Below are positions 8,940 through 18,292 of a DNA stretch of 64,000 nucleotides, piece by piece. The position numbers and the translations under genes are program-made. Positions within the stretch are counted from its first letter, which is position 1. Each line of letters begins with the position of its first letter. Under the pieces are notes generated by a model, which saw only the letters and a program-made list of their open reading frames with translations, made no database searches and was not told the origin of the DNA. The DNA is from Granulosicoccus antarcticus IMCC3135 (GTDB lineage Bacteria > Pseudomonadota > Gammaproteobacteria > Granulosicoccales > Granulosicoccaceae): the NCBI RefSeq assembly GCF_002215215.1, contig NZ_CP018632.1:4956501-5020500 (forward strand), written 5' to 3'.

Positions 8940-9839
8940 ATGACTCTTCTCAGCCCATGGATTGCCTTCACCGTCATGGCAGCCTTGATGCAAGCCGTAC
9001 GCACAGCAGGGCAGAAACAACTTTCGAACAGCGTCACCCCCATGAGCTCAACGCTCATTCGCTACGTTTTCGGGCTTCCCTTTGCCATCATCTATCTGGT
9101 CTACATCACTCGTAGCGAGCTTGCTACGCTGGCCATGTCTGCCCTTGGCAATACCCGGTTTCTCCTGTTCGCACTGGCCGCCGCACTGGCTCAGATCATT
9201 GCCACGTTTCTACTCGTCAAAGTATTCAGTTTTCGAAACTTCACCGTCGGCACCAGCCTGGCGAAAACCGAAGCTGTTCAGGCAGCTATCTTCGGCACGT
9301 TCCTGTTCGGTATCCCACTGGCCTTCTCAGGCTGGTTGGCGGTTGCCATCGGTTTTCTGGGCATTTACATTGTCAGCATGCCAGCCACGAACCAACGCTG
9401 GGAACCACAGACGGTCATATTGGGCACGCTGTCGGGCACCGCGTTTGCACTGACCTCCTTATGGATTCGTGAAGCCAGTCTGAGCCTGGGTATGCCAGTC
9501 TTGTCCAGCGCCGCCATTACGCTGGTTTTCATGGTCACGGTACAGTCACTTATGTGTCTGAGTTACACCTACGTGCGTGAGCGCTCACAATTTTCAGCGA
9601 TCGGCCAACGTCTCGGCCTGGCAAGTTTTGTCGGCCTGACCAGCGCACTGGGCTCTGTCGGCTGGTTTACGGCCATGACCTATCAGAACCCGGCCCTGGT
9701 CAAATCACTGGGTCAGATCGAATTCATTTTTACGCTGCTGCTAACCACGCTCTTCTTCAAGGAACGGATTACGGCTCGTGAGCTGCTCGGTGTTGCCGCC
9801 ATCGTCTGCAGTGTCATTCTGATTCTGCAGGCTCATTGA
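8940..9839 (+). CDS. EamA/DMT-superfamily transporter
   Basis: Ten-helix drug/metabolite-type inner-membrane transporter, 299 residues from the ATG at 8940 (MTLLSPWIAF). Hydrophobic segments recur through the whole length, and the two EamA repeats are visible. The second ends in FKERITARELLGVAAIVCSVILI, the usual C-terminal signature (FxExxxxxxxxGxxLI). The substrate cannot be read from sequence. The frame is open back to 8763, but those residues overlap the divergent DUF455 gene and are not membrane-like, so I reject them. Confidence 0.85.
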   Translation: MTLLSPWIAFTVMAALMQAVRTAGQKQLSNSVTPMSSTLIRYVFGLPFAIIYLVYITRSELATLAMSALGNTRFLLFALAAALAQIIATFLLVKVFSFRNFTVGTSLAKTEAVQAAIFGTFLFGIPLAFSGWLAVAIGFLGIYIVSMPATNQRWEPQTVILGTLSGTAFALTSLWIREASLSLGMPVLSSAAITLVFMVTVQSLMCLSYTYVRERSQFSAIGQRLGLASFVGLTSALGSVGWFTAMTYQNPALVKSLGQIEFIFTLLLTTLFFKERITARELLGVAAIVCSVILILQAH

Positions 9840-9872
9840 TTGGTGCGGCTAACCCAAACCGCTCTGAAATTC

Positions 9873-10718
9873 TTATTCGCGCCGCGCCAGTGATTCAAAT
9901 AGCTCACGACTTCGCAGTGGCTTGTCGCCCAGGTGGACTCGCAGAATCTGACGCATCAGCGGCCTGGCCTCCTTGAGCACAGCCGGATCATCCAGCTCCA
10001 GATTATCCAGCGCCAGCAACGTCCGGCCACTGACCTTCACACCCGCATCCTGAGTCATCCCATCAGCATGAATGGAAGGGTTACTGCTATCTCCCTCCCC
10101 CATTCGATGCTTTTCCTTCTGGATTCCAAGACTCGCATCCGAATCCAGCGATCGATTCATGGGAATTGCAACCGCATTGGCCGGATGATAGTGATAATCA
10201 AGATCGGCCTCGATCGGCTTTCCTCCCGGAGTACATCGGGCCAGATCAGGCAAGACGGCGAGCCCCTCAAGCAATTGCAACTCGAAGGTACGCAGCACCG
10301 ACTCCATGGAGGCCTGCCCCGGCTGGCCGGTGGCTGCCAGGTTCATCAGAGCCATCACATAATGCGCGAATATCGCCTGTTGTGGCTGGTCCTTGCCCAG
10401 CAGACGCAGAATCAGCTCATTGATGTAATAGCTGCAGGCCAGCTCGGCGCTCTCCATTTCCAGAGGCGCACCGCTTTCCTCGATCCCCGTCAGAGTTCTC
10501 ATATCACTACCGCCAACCCAGGATAACAGCAAGGGTCTGAACGGCTGATAAAGCGCCCGGGTTCTTGGCTTGGATGAGCGGGCGCTCTTGGCCATCATGC
10601 CAATACGCCCATGACTCAGCGTAAAGGCATCAACGATGAAGCTGGTCTCCGCCCATTGCGTGTAATGCAATATATAGGCGGGTTGCAGCGAGGTACTGAC
10701 ACTACCGTCATCTTGCAT
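9873..10718 (-). CDS. recO: DNA repair protein RecO
   Basis: RecFOR-pathway mediator that helps load RecA on SSB-coated single-stranded DNA. The N-terminal OB-fold (about residues 11-90, AYILHYTQWAETSFIVDAFT) and the helical part with LACSYYINELILRLL are typical. At 281 residues it is longer than the usual 230-245; a polar, low-complexity insertion around residues 175-215 explains the difference. It is the last gene of the lepA-lepB-DUF4845-rnc-era-recO run, 5 bp after era. Confidence 0.92.
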   Translation of the reverse strand: MQDDGSVSTSLQPAYILHYTQWAETSFIVDAFTLSHGRIGMMAKSARSSKPRTRALYQPFRPLLLSWVGGSDMRTLTGIEESGAPLEMESAELACSYYINELILRLLGKDQPQQAIFAHYVMALMNLAATGQPGQASMESVLRTFELQLLEGLAVLPDLARCTPGGKPIEADLDYHYHPANAVAIPMNRSLDSDASLGIQKEKHRMGEGDSSNPSIHADGMTQDAGVKVSGRTLLALDNLELDDPAVLKEARPLMRQILRVHLGDKPLRSRELFESLARRE

Positions 10719-10723
10719 GGACG

Positions 10724-11611
10724 TTACTGATTGTCGTAACCCAGACTGCGCAGAGCTCTTTCATCATCCGCCCAACCTTCCTTGACACGCACCCAGCACT
10801 CCAGAAAGACCTTCTTGTCAAACAGGGTTTCCAGAGTTGCGCGAGCTCGTGAACCGACCTCTTTCAATTGCGCTCCGCCTTTGCCGATGACAATGCCCTT
10901 CTGACTTGGCTTGTCGACCCAGATCACAGCACCGATGCGCAGCAGATCCGCGCTCTCTTCAAAGGTTTCAATCTCTACCGACAGGGCATAGGGCAGTTCC
11001 GCCGAGAGCAGTCGCGTCAACTGTTCACGTACCGCTTCAGAGGCCAGAAAACGTGCTGAGCGGTCTGTCAGCTCATCTTCGCCATAGCGCCAGGGGCCTT
11101 CTGGTATGAACTTGCCAATCTGCTCTTCCAGCGAGTCTATTCCAGACCCCTTGCGGGCTGAAATCAGAACCACGCCTTGCAAATTCTCATGGGTCGGCAG
11201 CGTGCCCAGATACGGCAGCATTTCTTCCTTCTTGCGAATATTGTCGATCTTGTTGACAGCAATGAAGAAAGGCACGCCAGAGTTGCTGACAAGCTCGAAG
11301 GCGCGCTTGTCATCATCATTCCAGACCATGGCCTGAAGTACCAGAATAACGACATCCACATCATGCAGAGAGGATGATGCCGTCCGGTTCAATACTTGGT
11401 TGAGTCGCTGCTTGCCCGTCACGTGAATTCCGGGGGTATCCACATAAACTACCTGACGCTCACCGACGGTCTGGATACCCAGAATGCTGTGTCTTGTCGT
11501 TTGCGGCTTGTGTGCAGTGATACTCAGCTTCTGGCCGATCAGCCGGTTCAGCAGAGTGGATTTACCCACATTCGGCCGGCCAGCGATCGATACAATGCCG
11601 CAGTAAGTCAT
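10724..11611 (-). CDS. era: GTPase Era
   Basis: Ribosome-assembly GTPase that binds the 3' end of 16S rRNA. Its 295 residues carry G1 GRPNVGKSTLLN, G3 DTPGIH and G4 NKID, and a C-terminal KH domain with GKGGAQLKEVGSRAR. It lies between rnc and recO, the canonical order. The spacing to recO is 5 bp, so coupling is likely. Confidence 0.97.
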   Translation of the reverse strand: MTYCGIVSIAGRPNVGKSTLLNRLIGQKLSITAHKPQTTRHSILGIQTVGERQVVYVDTPGIHVTGKQRLNQVLNRTASSSLHDVDVVILVLQAMVWNDDDKRAFELVSNSGVPFFIAVNKIDNIRKKEEMLPYLGTLPTHENLQGVVLISARKGSGIDSLEEQIGKFIPEGPWRYGEDELTDRSARFLASEAVREQLTRLLSAELPYALSVEIETFEESADLLRIGAVIWVDKPSQKGIVIGKGGAQLKEVGSRARATLETLFDKKVFLECWVRVKEGWADDERALRSLGYDNQ

Positions 11612-11665
11612 TGGAAAATAGTCCTTGAAAGGCGAGATTAACGCGTATGCGCCAGTCTACTCGCT

Positions 11666-12349
11666 CTATGTGTTCAGTTGCTGTTGAAGATCTTCAAGCA
11701 TCCGTGCCGCGGCGGCTTGTTCCGCCTTCCGTCGACTGGTAGCCGTTGCACGAACCTTCAATGTCAGCTCCGGCAAGGTACAAGCCACGGTAAAACTCAT
11801 GTCATGCGATTTACCACTCGCATCAACCACTTCGTATTCCGGACGCGACAGGGAGCGGCCCTGAAGCAGCTCCTGCAGTCGAGTCTTGGGGTCTTTCAGT
11901 TCAGCCGATGGCGGCAGATTAACGACTCTGTCTTTATACAGGCGCAAAATCAGTGCGCGAGCCGCTTCGTGCCCGCTATCCATGAAAACAGCGCCAATGA
12001 TGGATTCCACCACATCAGAGAGAATCGAATCGCGTCGAAAACCGCCACTGCGCAGCTCTCCGATACCCAGGTTCATGAAATCGCCCAGGTTAAGCTCGCG
12101 GGCTATTTCGGCAAGCGTACTCTGCCTCACCAGACTTGCCCTGAGACGACTCAAGGCACCCTCGTCCTCATCCGGACGGCTATTGTATAGCTCGGCCGCA
12201 ATGACGAAGTTCAGAAAACTGTCGCCAAGAAACTCCAGCCTTTCATAATTATGTGAACCACTGGAGCGGTGCGACAAGGCCTCATCAAGCAAGCTCGAGT
12301 CTTTGAAGCGATAGTCCAGCTGTTTTAAAAGTATACCGAGATCTGCCAT
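11666..12349 (-). CDS. rnc: ribonuclease III
   Basis: Double-strand-specific endoribonuclease for rRNA and mRNA processing. The catalytic signature ERLEFLGDSFLNFVIA is at about residues 36-51, and the acidic residues of the second half-site (SIIGAVFMDSG) are present. A C-terminal double-stranded-RNA-binding domain begins near residue 155 (KTRLQELLQGR) and ends in ATSRRKAEQAAAARML. The length of 227 is normal. Confidence 0.97.
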   Translation of the reverse strand: MADLGILLKQLDYRFKDSSLLDEALSHRSSGSHNYERLEFLGDSFLNFVIAAELYNSRPDEDEGALSRLRASLVRQSTLAEIARELNLGDFMNLGIGELRSGGFRRDSILSDVVESIIGAVFMDSGHEAARALILRLYKDRVVNLPPSAELKDPKTRLQELLQGRSLSRPEYEVVDASGKSHDMSFTVACTLPELTLKVRATATSRRKAEQAAAARMLEDLQQQLNT

Positions 12350-12431
12350 GCGCGCACTTTAACAGCGCAAGCACTGTCGCGTCCTCAAATTGACCCTGCT
12401 TGGACGGAATAGTAGCTGTGCATGGCCTTTT

Positions 12432-12884
12432 TCAGTGTGTCGCTGATACTTTCGTGTCGAAAGATGTCACAACATCGACATTCCGAAACAAGGTATCGCG
12501 CTTTTCGTACTGCACGGTCACTACGTAACCCAGATTACCGTCCTTTTTCAGCTTGATTGTCTCTTCCGGACTCAAATCCCACAGGTTATTTGTCCGGTAA
12601 GCCTGATTGATATAGCTGTACACCTTGCTGCGAGGCTGCTTGAGCAATTCTGGATTCGAGGCCACATCGGTGGCTATTTTCGAAACCGTCCAGTTCTCCA
12701 TATAATGCGGCCCCACCTTGAAGGCGAACATGCCGATGAAGACTGCGACAGCCATGATGGCAAAGATGCTCATCATTCCCATACCGCGCTGACGCTGCAT
12801 CAACGCTGCCTGACCGTTGCGCGATACGAGACGCAGGCTAGTGCCCGACTGCGGCTTACAATCTGTGTGCTGCGTGGAACCCAT
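12432..12884 (-). CDS. DUF4845 single-span membrane protein
   Basis: Uncharacterised 150-residue protein found between lepB and rnc in Pseudomonas-like genomes. A basic N-terminus is followed by one hydrophobic segment (about residues 36-56, MSIFAIMAVAVFIGMFAF) and a polar domain with KVGPHYMENW and YINQAYRTNNLWD, which are DUF4845 features. This is consistent with a pilin-like or single-pass inner-membrane protein. No function is known; its position suggests a role near signal peptidase or envelope biogenesis. Confidence 0.85.
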   Translation of the reverse strand: MGSTQHTDCKPQSGTSLRLVSRNGQAALMQRQRGMGMMSIFAIMAVAVFIGMFAFKVGPHYMENWTVSKIATDVASNPELLKQPRSKVYSYINQAYRTNNLWDLSPEETIKLKKDGNLGYVVTVQYEKRDTLFRNVDVVTSFDTKVSATH

Positions 12885-13209
12885 CTGATCTTACCCTCGA
12901 CACCGATGCTGACAGATGCACCAGAGTGCAGCTGTATGAAAGTAGGTTCATGAATTCCGGAGTCTTGCGACAACGGCGTTCGCTACCTTCCCACTACAGC
13001 GTCAGAATCAGGCCAGACCTGAGAGAACCAAGCCACGTCGCCACTAGTGAAACTGGCCAAGTGTGATGTGCCTGTGTATTTTGCGAACCAGCCCCCGTTT
13101 CCACGGATACCAGCGGTTAGCGAGGGTCGTCGGTTCAAGGGCTCGTGAAATAATGGCTTATCGATTTCACGAACCCTCTGCTTGCCAGGCCTACGTTACC
13201 TGGCCAGCC
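12885..13209. other. intergenic region between lepB and the DUF4845 gene
   Basis: This gap of 325 bp interrupts an otherwise tight minus-strand run. I see no credible coding sequence in it. Its only clear structure is the hairpin at 13139-13176. The part nearest the DUF4845 gene probably carries a promoter, but I could not identify one with confidence. Confidence 0.6.
13139..13176. terminator. 13-bp stem hairpin downstream of lepB
   Basis: GGGCTCGTGAAAT (13139-13151) pairs with ATTTCACGAACCC (13164-13176), with a single G-U-type mismatch and a 12-nt loop. On the minus strand it lies about 35 bp after the lepB stop. No T-run follows, so it may be a Rho-assisted terminator or an mRNA-stabilising structure rather than a classic intrinsic terminator. 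The inner arm TCGTGAAA is shared with the hairpin at 8001-8037. Confidence 0.5.
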
Positions 13210-14007
13210 TTACTTGATCGATGAGAACAATCGACTCCAGATAACACCTTCGTTCCAGTGCATCCAGATGTACTTGGCTTGCCCGACAAGATTTTCCTCA
13301 GGCACGAATCCCCAGAAACGACTGTCATTACTGCGATCGCGGTTGTCACCCACCATGAAATAGTGGCCTTCAGGCACGGTGAAAGTCCCGGAACGCTTGG
13401 GGAATTCCTCAGTGAATTGCAGAATCTGGTGATCAACCTCGCCCAACTTCTCCGCATGGGTTGTTGCACCCAGTACAAGCTGCTCATCAACAGGACTGAC
13501 ATAGGGCTCGCCGGCACCAACAGGCATGGCCTCTCCATTGACGATGAACTGCCGGTTTTCGTAAACCACCGAATCGCCAGGCAAACCAACAACCCGTTTG
13601 ATGTAGTCCAGACTTGGATCCTGCGGATAACGAAATACCGCCACATCACCGCGTTCCGGAGAACCCGTGTCCAGTATCTTGGTATTGAGGACCGGCAGTC
13701 GTACGCCATAGCTGAACTTGTTGACGAGTATGAAATCACCAATCAGCAAGGTCGGAATCATGGAGCCTGATGGGATACGAAACGGCTCGAACAGGAACGA
13801 GCGCAATACCAGCACCACCAGCAGAACCGGGAAAAAAGATTGCACATACTCCACCAGAATCGGCAGCTCGCCATTCTGATCACGCATCGCAGCCTTGCGT
13901 TTTGGTGCGAAAAACAACGCATCCACCAGCCAGATAAGGCCGGTGACCGCTGTAGCAACAACGAGTAGCAATGGAAAATTCAATTTGTCAGCCCAGCTCG
14001 ACGGCAT
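13210..14007 (-). CDS. lepB: signal peptidase I
   Basis: Removes signal peptides at the outer face of the inner membrane. The 265 residues include two N-terminal hydrophobic segments, the catalytic serine box SGSMIPTLLIGDFILVNKF and the lysine box YIKRVVGLPGDSV. The C-terminal GDNRDRSNDSRFWGFVP box is also present. The start overlaps the lepA stop by one base (position 14007), giving lepA-lepB coupling as in E. coli and Pseudomonas. Confidence 0.97.
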   Translation of the reverse strand: MPSSWADKLNFPLLLVVATAVTGLIWLVDALFFAPKRKAAMRDQNGELPILVEYVQSFFPVLLVVLVLRSFLFEPFRIPSGSMIPTLLIGDFILVNKFSYGVRLPVLNTKILDTGSPERGDVAVFRYPQDPSLDYIKRVVGLPGDSVVYENRQFIVNGEAMPVGAGEPYVSPVDEQLVLGATTHAEKLGEVDHQILQFTEEFPKRSGTFTVPEGHYFMVGDNRDRSNDSRFWGFVPEENLVGQAKYIWMHWNEGVIWSRLFSSIK

Positions 14008-15803
14008 TATTTACGATCCACTTGCAGTACGGCCAAGAATGCTTCTTGTGGGATCTCGACCTTGCCCACCTGCTTCATGCGGCGCTTACCCGCCTTCTGC
14101 TTTTCCAACAATTTGCGCTTGCGCGAAACGTCACCGCCGTAACACTTGGCGGTTACGTTCTTGCGCAAAGCCTTGATTGATGATCGGGCAATGATGTGCG
14201 AACCAATGGCCGCCTGCACCGCTACATCAAACATCTGTCTGGGTATGATGTCCTTCATGCGATCCGCCAGCTCACGCCCACGACCCTGCGAACGATCCCG
14301 GTGAATGATGGTAGCCAAGGCGTCGACCTTGTCACCGTTGATCAGAATATCGACCTTCACCAGGTCGGCAACCTGGAATCGCTTGAACTCATAATCGAAC
14401 GAGGCGTAGCCTTTACTGACTGACTTGAGTCGATCGAAGAAATCCAGCACCACTTCCGACAGTGGCAGCTCATAGGTCATCTGAACCTGGCGACCCACAT
14501 ACTGCATGCTGATCTGCACACCCCGCTTCTCTACGCACAATCCGATAACCTCTCCCACATAAGTCTGTGGCAGCAACAGATTGGCGCGAATGATCGGCTC
14601 ACGAATTTCATCGATAACATTCACCATCGGTAGTTCCGACGGGTTATGGATGTACGACAACTCACCCTTGGTGTCCAGAATTTCATAGACCACGGTCGGT
14701 GCCGTAGAAATAAGATCCAGATCGTATTCACGCTCCAGACGCTCTTGCACGATTTCCATATGCAGCATGCCCAGAAAGCCACAACGAAACCCGAAACCCA
14801 GAGCCGTTGAGGATTCCGGCTCGAAATGCAGCGCAGCATCGTTTAACCGCAGCTTGGACAGTGCTTCACGAAAGGCTTCGTAGTCTTCACCTTCGATAGG
14901 AAACAGGCCGGCAAATACACGCGGCTGCACTTCCTTGAAACCAGGCAAGGGCTCAGCAGCCGGACGACTGGCCAGAGTAATGGTGTCACCCACACGAGCC
15001 GCTTCAATCTCCTTGATACCGGCGATGATAAATCCCACCTGCCCGGCCGACAGACTATCCGTGGTCTTGCGCTTGGGTGTGAAGATTCCGACATCATCAG
15101 CCTGGAAAGTCCGACCCGTTGACATGATCTGGATCTTGGAGCGACGATTGATAGTGCCTTCAATAACCCGCACCAGAGTCACGACGCCCACATAGGAGTC
15201 GAACCACGAATCAATGATCAGAGCCTTGGCAGGCGCAGTACTGTCACCCTTGGGTGGTGGTACACGGGCCACGAGTTGCTCAAGAAGATCCTCGATGCCC
15301 ACGCCTGTCTTGGCACTGACGTGAATCGCATCATGGGCTTCGATACCGATGATCTCTTCGATTTCATCAACCACTCGCTCAGGATCAGCAGCGGGCAAAT
15401 CAATCTTGTTCAATACCGGAATCACTTCCAGATTCTGCTCTATGGCGGTATAGCAGTTGGCAACACTCTGCGCTTCGACGCCTTGTGAGGCATCCACTAC
15501 CAGCAAAGCTCCCTCACACGCAGACAGCGAGCGGGACACTTCGTACGAGAAATCGACATGGCCCGGAGTGTCGATGAAATTCAGGTGATAGGTGACACCA
15601 TCACGCGCCGTGTAGTCAAGCGAGACGGCTTGGGCTTTGATGGTGATGCCACGTTCTTGCTCAATATCCATGGAATCAAGCACTTGCGCGCTCATTTCAC
15701 GGTTTGACAAACCACCACAGACCTGGATAAAGCGATCCGCTATCGTGGATTTGCCATGATCGATATGGGCAATAATCGAAAAATTGCGTATATTTTGCTG
15801 CAT
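14007..15803 (-). CDS. lepA: elongation factor 4 (LepA)
   Basis: Ribosomal back-translocating or initiation-assisting GTPase, 598 residues, the family norm. G1 [14 protein letters not shown]3 DTPGHVDF and G4 NKIDLP are intact, and the unique LepA C-terminal domain ends in [11 protein letters not shown]. It is the first gene of the lepA-lepB pair and is separated from the glutaredoxin-like gene upstream by about 25 bp. Confidence 0.98.
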   Translation of the reverse strand: MQQNIRNFSIIAHIDHGKSTIADRFIQVCGGLSNREMSAQVLDSMDIEQERGITIKAQAVSLDYTARDGVTYHLNFIDTPGHVDFSYEVSRSLSACEGALLVVDASQGVEAQSVANCYTAIEQNLEVIPVLNKIDLPAADPERVVDEIEEIIGIEAHDAIHVSAKTGVGIEDLLEQLVARVPPPKGDSTAPAKALIIDSWFDSYVGVVTLVRVIEGTINRRSKIQIMSTGRTFQADDVGIFTPKRKTTDSLSAGQVGFIIAGIKEIEAARVGDTITLASRPAAEPLPGFKEVQPRVFAGLFPIEGEDYEAFREALSKLRLNDAALHFEPESSTALGFGFRCGFLGMLHMEIVQERLEREYDLDLISTAPTVVYEILDTKGELSYIHNPSELPMVNVIDEIREPIIRANLLLPQTYVGEVIGLCVEKRGVQISMQYVGRQVQMTYELPLSEVVLDFFDRLKSVSKGYASFDYEFKRFQVADLVKVDILINGDKVDALATIIHRDRSQGRGRELADRMKDIIPRQMFDVAVQAAIGSHIIARSSIKALRKNVTAKCYGGDVSRKRKLLEKQKAGKRRMKQVGKVEIPQEAFLAVLQVDRK

Positions 15804-15828
15804 GCGGTCGGGTTCGGGGAGGCGTTAC

Positions 15829-16200
15829 CTATTCGGCGGGCGAGGTGCACGCGGCGAGGAGTTTCCTATTGTAGCTTGCAAGAGCCTCTCTCACGGCTTC
15901 CAGATCCAAAAAGTGTTCACTTAACACTATCTGTTCATCATCGGAAGGCAAGTCGGCGATCGATCGGACGGCTATCGGCTCAAGATGTGCGCCAGTTTCA
16001 GACCCCCTGTTCTGCGATAGCCGCACGAGACTCAACACGGGGACTCGTACGTTATAACGCTCTCGCAGAACCGGATCCTCATCAATATCCACCCGTGTCA
16101 GATGGAAAGTATCAGGCTCCAGCAGCTCGCCCAGCAGCTGCTCCATGTCCTCACACAGATGACAGCCTTCCCGGAAATAAAGAATCAATTCAGGAAGCAT
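15829..16200 (-). CDS. glutaredoxin-like protein (DUF836 family)
   Basis: Small thioredoxin-fold protein of about 123 residues with a CHLC redox motif near residue 13 (LYFREGCHLCEDM), as in the DUF836 family. The motif TRVDIDEDPVLRERY and the following PVL strand fit the thioredoxin fold. I start at the ATG at 16200; an in-frame GTG at 16221 is an alternative. The gene lies between mucD and lepA, where Pseudomonas has a similar glutaredoxin gene, so it may support periplasmic or envelope stress physiology, but the substrate is unknown. Confidence 0.85.
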   Translation of the reverse strand: MLPELILYFREGCHLCEDMEQLLGELLEPDTFHLTRVDIDEDPVLRERYNVRVPVLSLVRLSQNRGSETGAHLEPIAVRSIADLPSDDEQIVLSEHFLDLEAVREALASYNRKLLAACTSPAE

Positions 16201-16247
16201 GGTCTTTGCCTTGTTACTCACGGGCAGATGTGAACCAGAGAACTCAT

Positions 16248-17696
16248 TCAGTCATCCAGCTTGACGGCCAGGAAAACCGGGCCCTCTGCACGATGCACCA
16301 GCACAGCAACCGATTTGCGATCGCCCAGCTCAGCCAGAACCTGCGCAACCTCTCTGGCAGAATCAACAGGTCGGTTGTCGATCGTGGAAATGACATCATC
16401 GACCCGAATACCGGCTCTCTGCGCAGGCCCACCTTCTTCAATGCTATCCACCAGCACACCCCCCTTGTCGATCGCGAGGGCATTGCGGGTGTCATCATCC
16501 AATGGACGAACCGTCAATTTCAGCACATTGATTTCAGGATTCAGCCTATCGGCAGGCCGGGTGGCCTGTCGCAGGTCCTCATCGCTGGGTAACTCACCGA
16601 TATTGACGCTCAGTTCGATCGATCTTCCCTGCCTGACCACCTTGAGCTTCGCATCACTATTGGCAGGCACACGACCCACCAGCGGCGGCAAGGAGGATGA
16701 GCGCTCAATGCGATGTCCTTCGAAATGGGTAATGACATCACCGACCGCCAACGTCGAGTTGGCAGCCGGGCTATCCGGAAGGATGCTGGCCACCAGAGCG
16801 CCGTGAGCGCGTGTCATGCCAAAGGACTCGGCAAGCTCCATGGTGACTTCCTGAATGATGACGCCCAACCAGCCTCGAGTGACGGTACCGGTTGAACGGA
16901 TCTGGTCAGCCACATCGATCGCCATCTCGATAGGTATCGCAAAGGAGAGCCCCATGAAACTGCCCGTGCGGCTATAGATCTGACTATTGATACCGATCAC
17001 ATCACCGTCCAGATTGAACAGTGGTCCACCGGAGTTACCCGGATTGATCGCAACATCGGTCTGGATAAAAGGTACGTAACTCTCATTGGGCAAAGCCCGT
17101 CCTGTCGCACTGACGATACCGGCTGTAACAGAAAAATCGAATCCGAAGGGTGAGCCTATGGCCAGCACCCACTCCCCGACTTCCAACTCATCGCTGTTGC
17201 CGATACTGACTGTAGGCAAACCCGAGGCCTCTATCTTCAGCAAGGCCACATCGGATCGCACATCAGCTCCAACCACTCTGGCAATCAGCTGACGACGATC
17301 GTGCAGTCGCACCAGCACTTCATCTGCCCCTTCGACGACATGATTATTGGTCAGAATATAGCCATCTTGCGAAATGATGAAACCCGAACCCAGAGCGTTG
17401 CTCTCCAGAGGACCGCCTTCACGCCGCTGCTCTTCACGGAATCGACGCAGCAGCTCATCGACGCTGTCATCCTCAAGCCCTGGCAACTGCGCCTGCACGT
17501 CCTCTTCGTTGATTTCGTGCGAAATACTGATGTTGACAACTGATTCGTAATTCTTTTTGACCAGCGTCGTGAAATCAGGCAGCGAGGATTGCAACGCGGT
17601 GGCTGAGGCCGATACCAGCAGTGCCACCATCAGAAAACAGAATGACAAGCATTCAGGCAGACGCAATCGGAATTGCGGCTTGGTCGAGGACGTCAT
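16248..17696 (-). CDS. mucD: periplasmic DegP/MucD-type serine protease
   Basis: HtrA-family protease and chaperone for misfolded envelope proteins, about 482 residues. The signal peptide ends near residue 34 (SASATALQ). The catalytic triad is visible as LTNNHVVEG (His), RSDVALLKI (Asp) and INPGNSGGPL (Ser), followed by two PDZ domains (about 270-365 and 385-480). I take the ATG at 17696 rather than the open frame to 17837 because it overlaps the rseC stop as ATGA and directly precedes the signal peptide. It is the distal gene of the sigma-E operon and so probably under sigma-E control. Confidence 0.95.
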   Translation of the reverse strand: MTSSTKPQFRLRLPECLSFCFLMVALLVSASATALQSSLPDFTTLVKKNYESVVNISISHEINEEDVQAQLPGLEDDSVDELLRRFREEQRREGGPLESNALGSGFIISQDGYILTNNHVVEGADEVLVRLHDRRQLIARVVGADVRSDVALLKIEASGLPTVSIGNSDELEVGEWVLAIGSPFGFDFSVTAGIVSATGRALPNESYVPFIQTDVAINPGNSGGPLFNLDGDVIGINSQIYSRTGSFMGLSFAIPIEMAIDVADQIRSTGTVTRGWLGVIIQEVTMELAESFGMTRAHGALVASILPDSPAANSTLAVGDVITHFEGHRIERSSSLPPLVGRVPANSDAKLKVVRQGRSIELSVNIGELPSDEDLRQATRPADRLNPEINVLKLTVRPLDDDTRNALAIDKGGVLVDSIEEGGPAQRAGIRVDDVISTIDNRPVDSAREVAQVLAELGDRKSVAVLVHRAEGPVFLAVKLDD

Positions 17697-18241
17697 GGAT
17701 TCTCCCGGATAGTGCACGTTGAACGAGACAGGACTACAGGGTTCAATGGAACCGTTTCGGCTACCACTATACGACCAGTTTGCAGGCTGAGTCGCTTTTC
17801 CAGACGCAACAATACCCCGGGCGTCATCATTCGCCATGCAAATACCCCTCCAGCCAGACCTGCAAGGGCCGCGACGGCGAGTATCAGATCACGAAACCCG
17901 TTAAACGAGGACTGCAAGGCAACCGCGGCCGGTAGTTCAGACAGAAACAGACTGGCGATTATCGTCGACACGATCAAACCAACCGTTGGCAGGCCGTAGG
18001 AGCCACAGACCAGCCACAACCACTGGGGACCTGCTTCATCGAATTCGACTATCAGCAAATCACCCGCTTCAAGCGCTTGCTCGGTATGACAGCTGATGCG
18101 TACCGGGGCCATTCCCAGATTGAATATGCCACTACCACAGCCCTGCCCCCGAGCGCAGCGTGCACAGGCGGCGGAATCGATTTCAACCTTGACGGCCTCT
18201 CCGGCCTTAACAGACTCAAGTGCCCGGGCTGGTCGCCTCAT
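17693..18241 (-). CDS. rseC: sigma-E regulatory protein RseC/MucC
   Basis: Inner-membrane protein of the sigma-E regulon, 182 residues. The N-terminal cysteine cluster CARCARGQGCGSG (about 26-38) and two membrane segments (about 80-105 and 115-140) match RseC. The N-terminus before the cysteine motif is a little unusual for the family, but stop codons upstream exclude a longer frame. The gene is coupled to mucD by an ATGA overlap and lies about 50 bp after rseB. Confidence 0.9.
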   Translation of the reverse strand: MRRPARALESVKAGEAVKVEIDSAACARCARGQGCGSGIFNLGMAPVRISCHTEQALEAGDLLIVEFDEAGPQWLWLVCGSYGLPTVGLIVSTIIASLFLSELPAAVALQSSFNGFRDLILAVAALAGLAGGVFAWRMMTPGVLLRLEKRLSLQTGRIVVAETVPLNPVVLSRSTCTIRENP

Positions 18242-18292
18242 GAGGAGAGGGGGCGAGCCACTCTATGACAGAGCCTCATTTTCAGCAGGCTT

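Noticed and set aside
13081-13140. Possible tRNA because of a GGTTCAA motif
   Set aside because: No acceptor stem, anticodon arm or CCA-like end could be folded around it; the motif is part of the flank of a simple hairpin.
17697-17837. Upstream extension of mucD
   Set aside because: It overlaps rseC in another frame and would bury the signal peptide; the ATGA overlap marks 17696 as the start.
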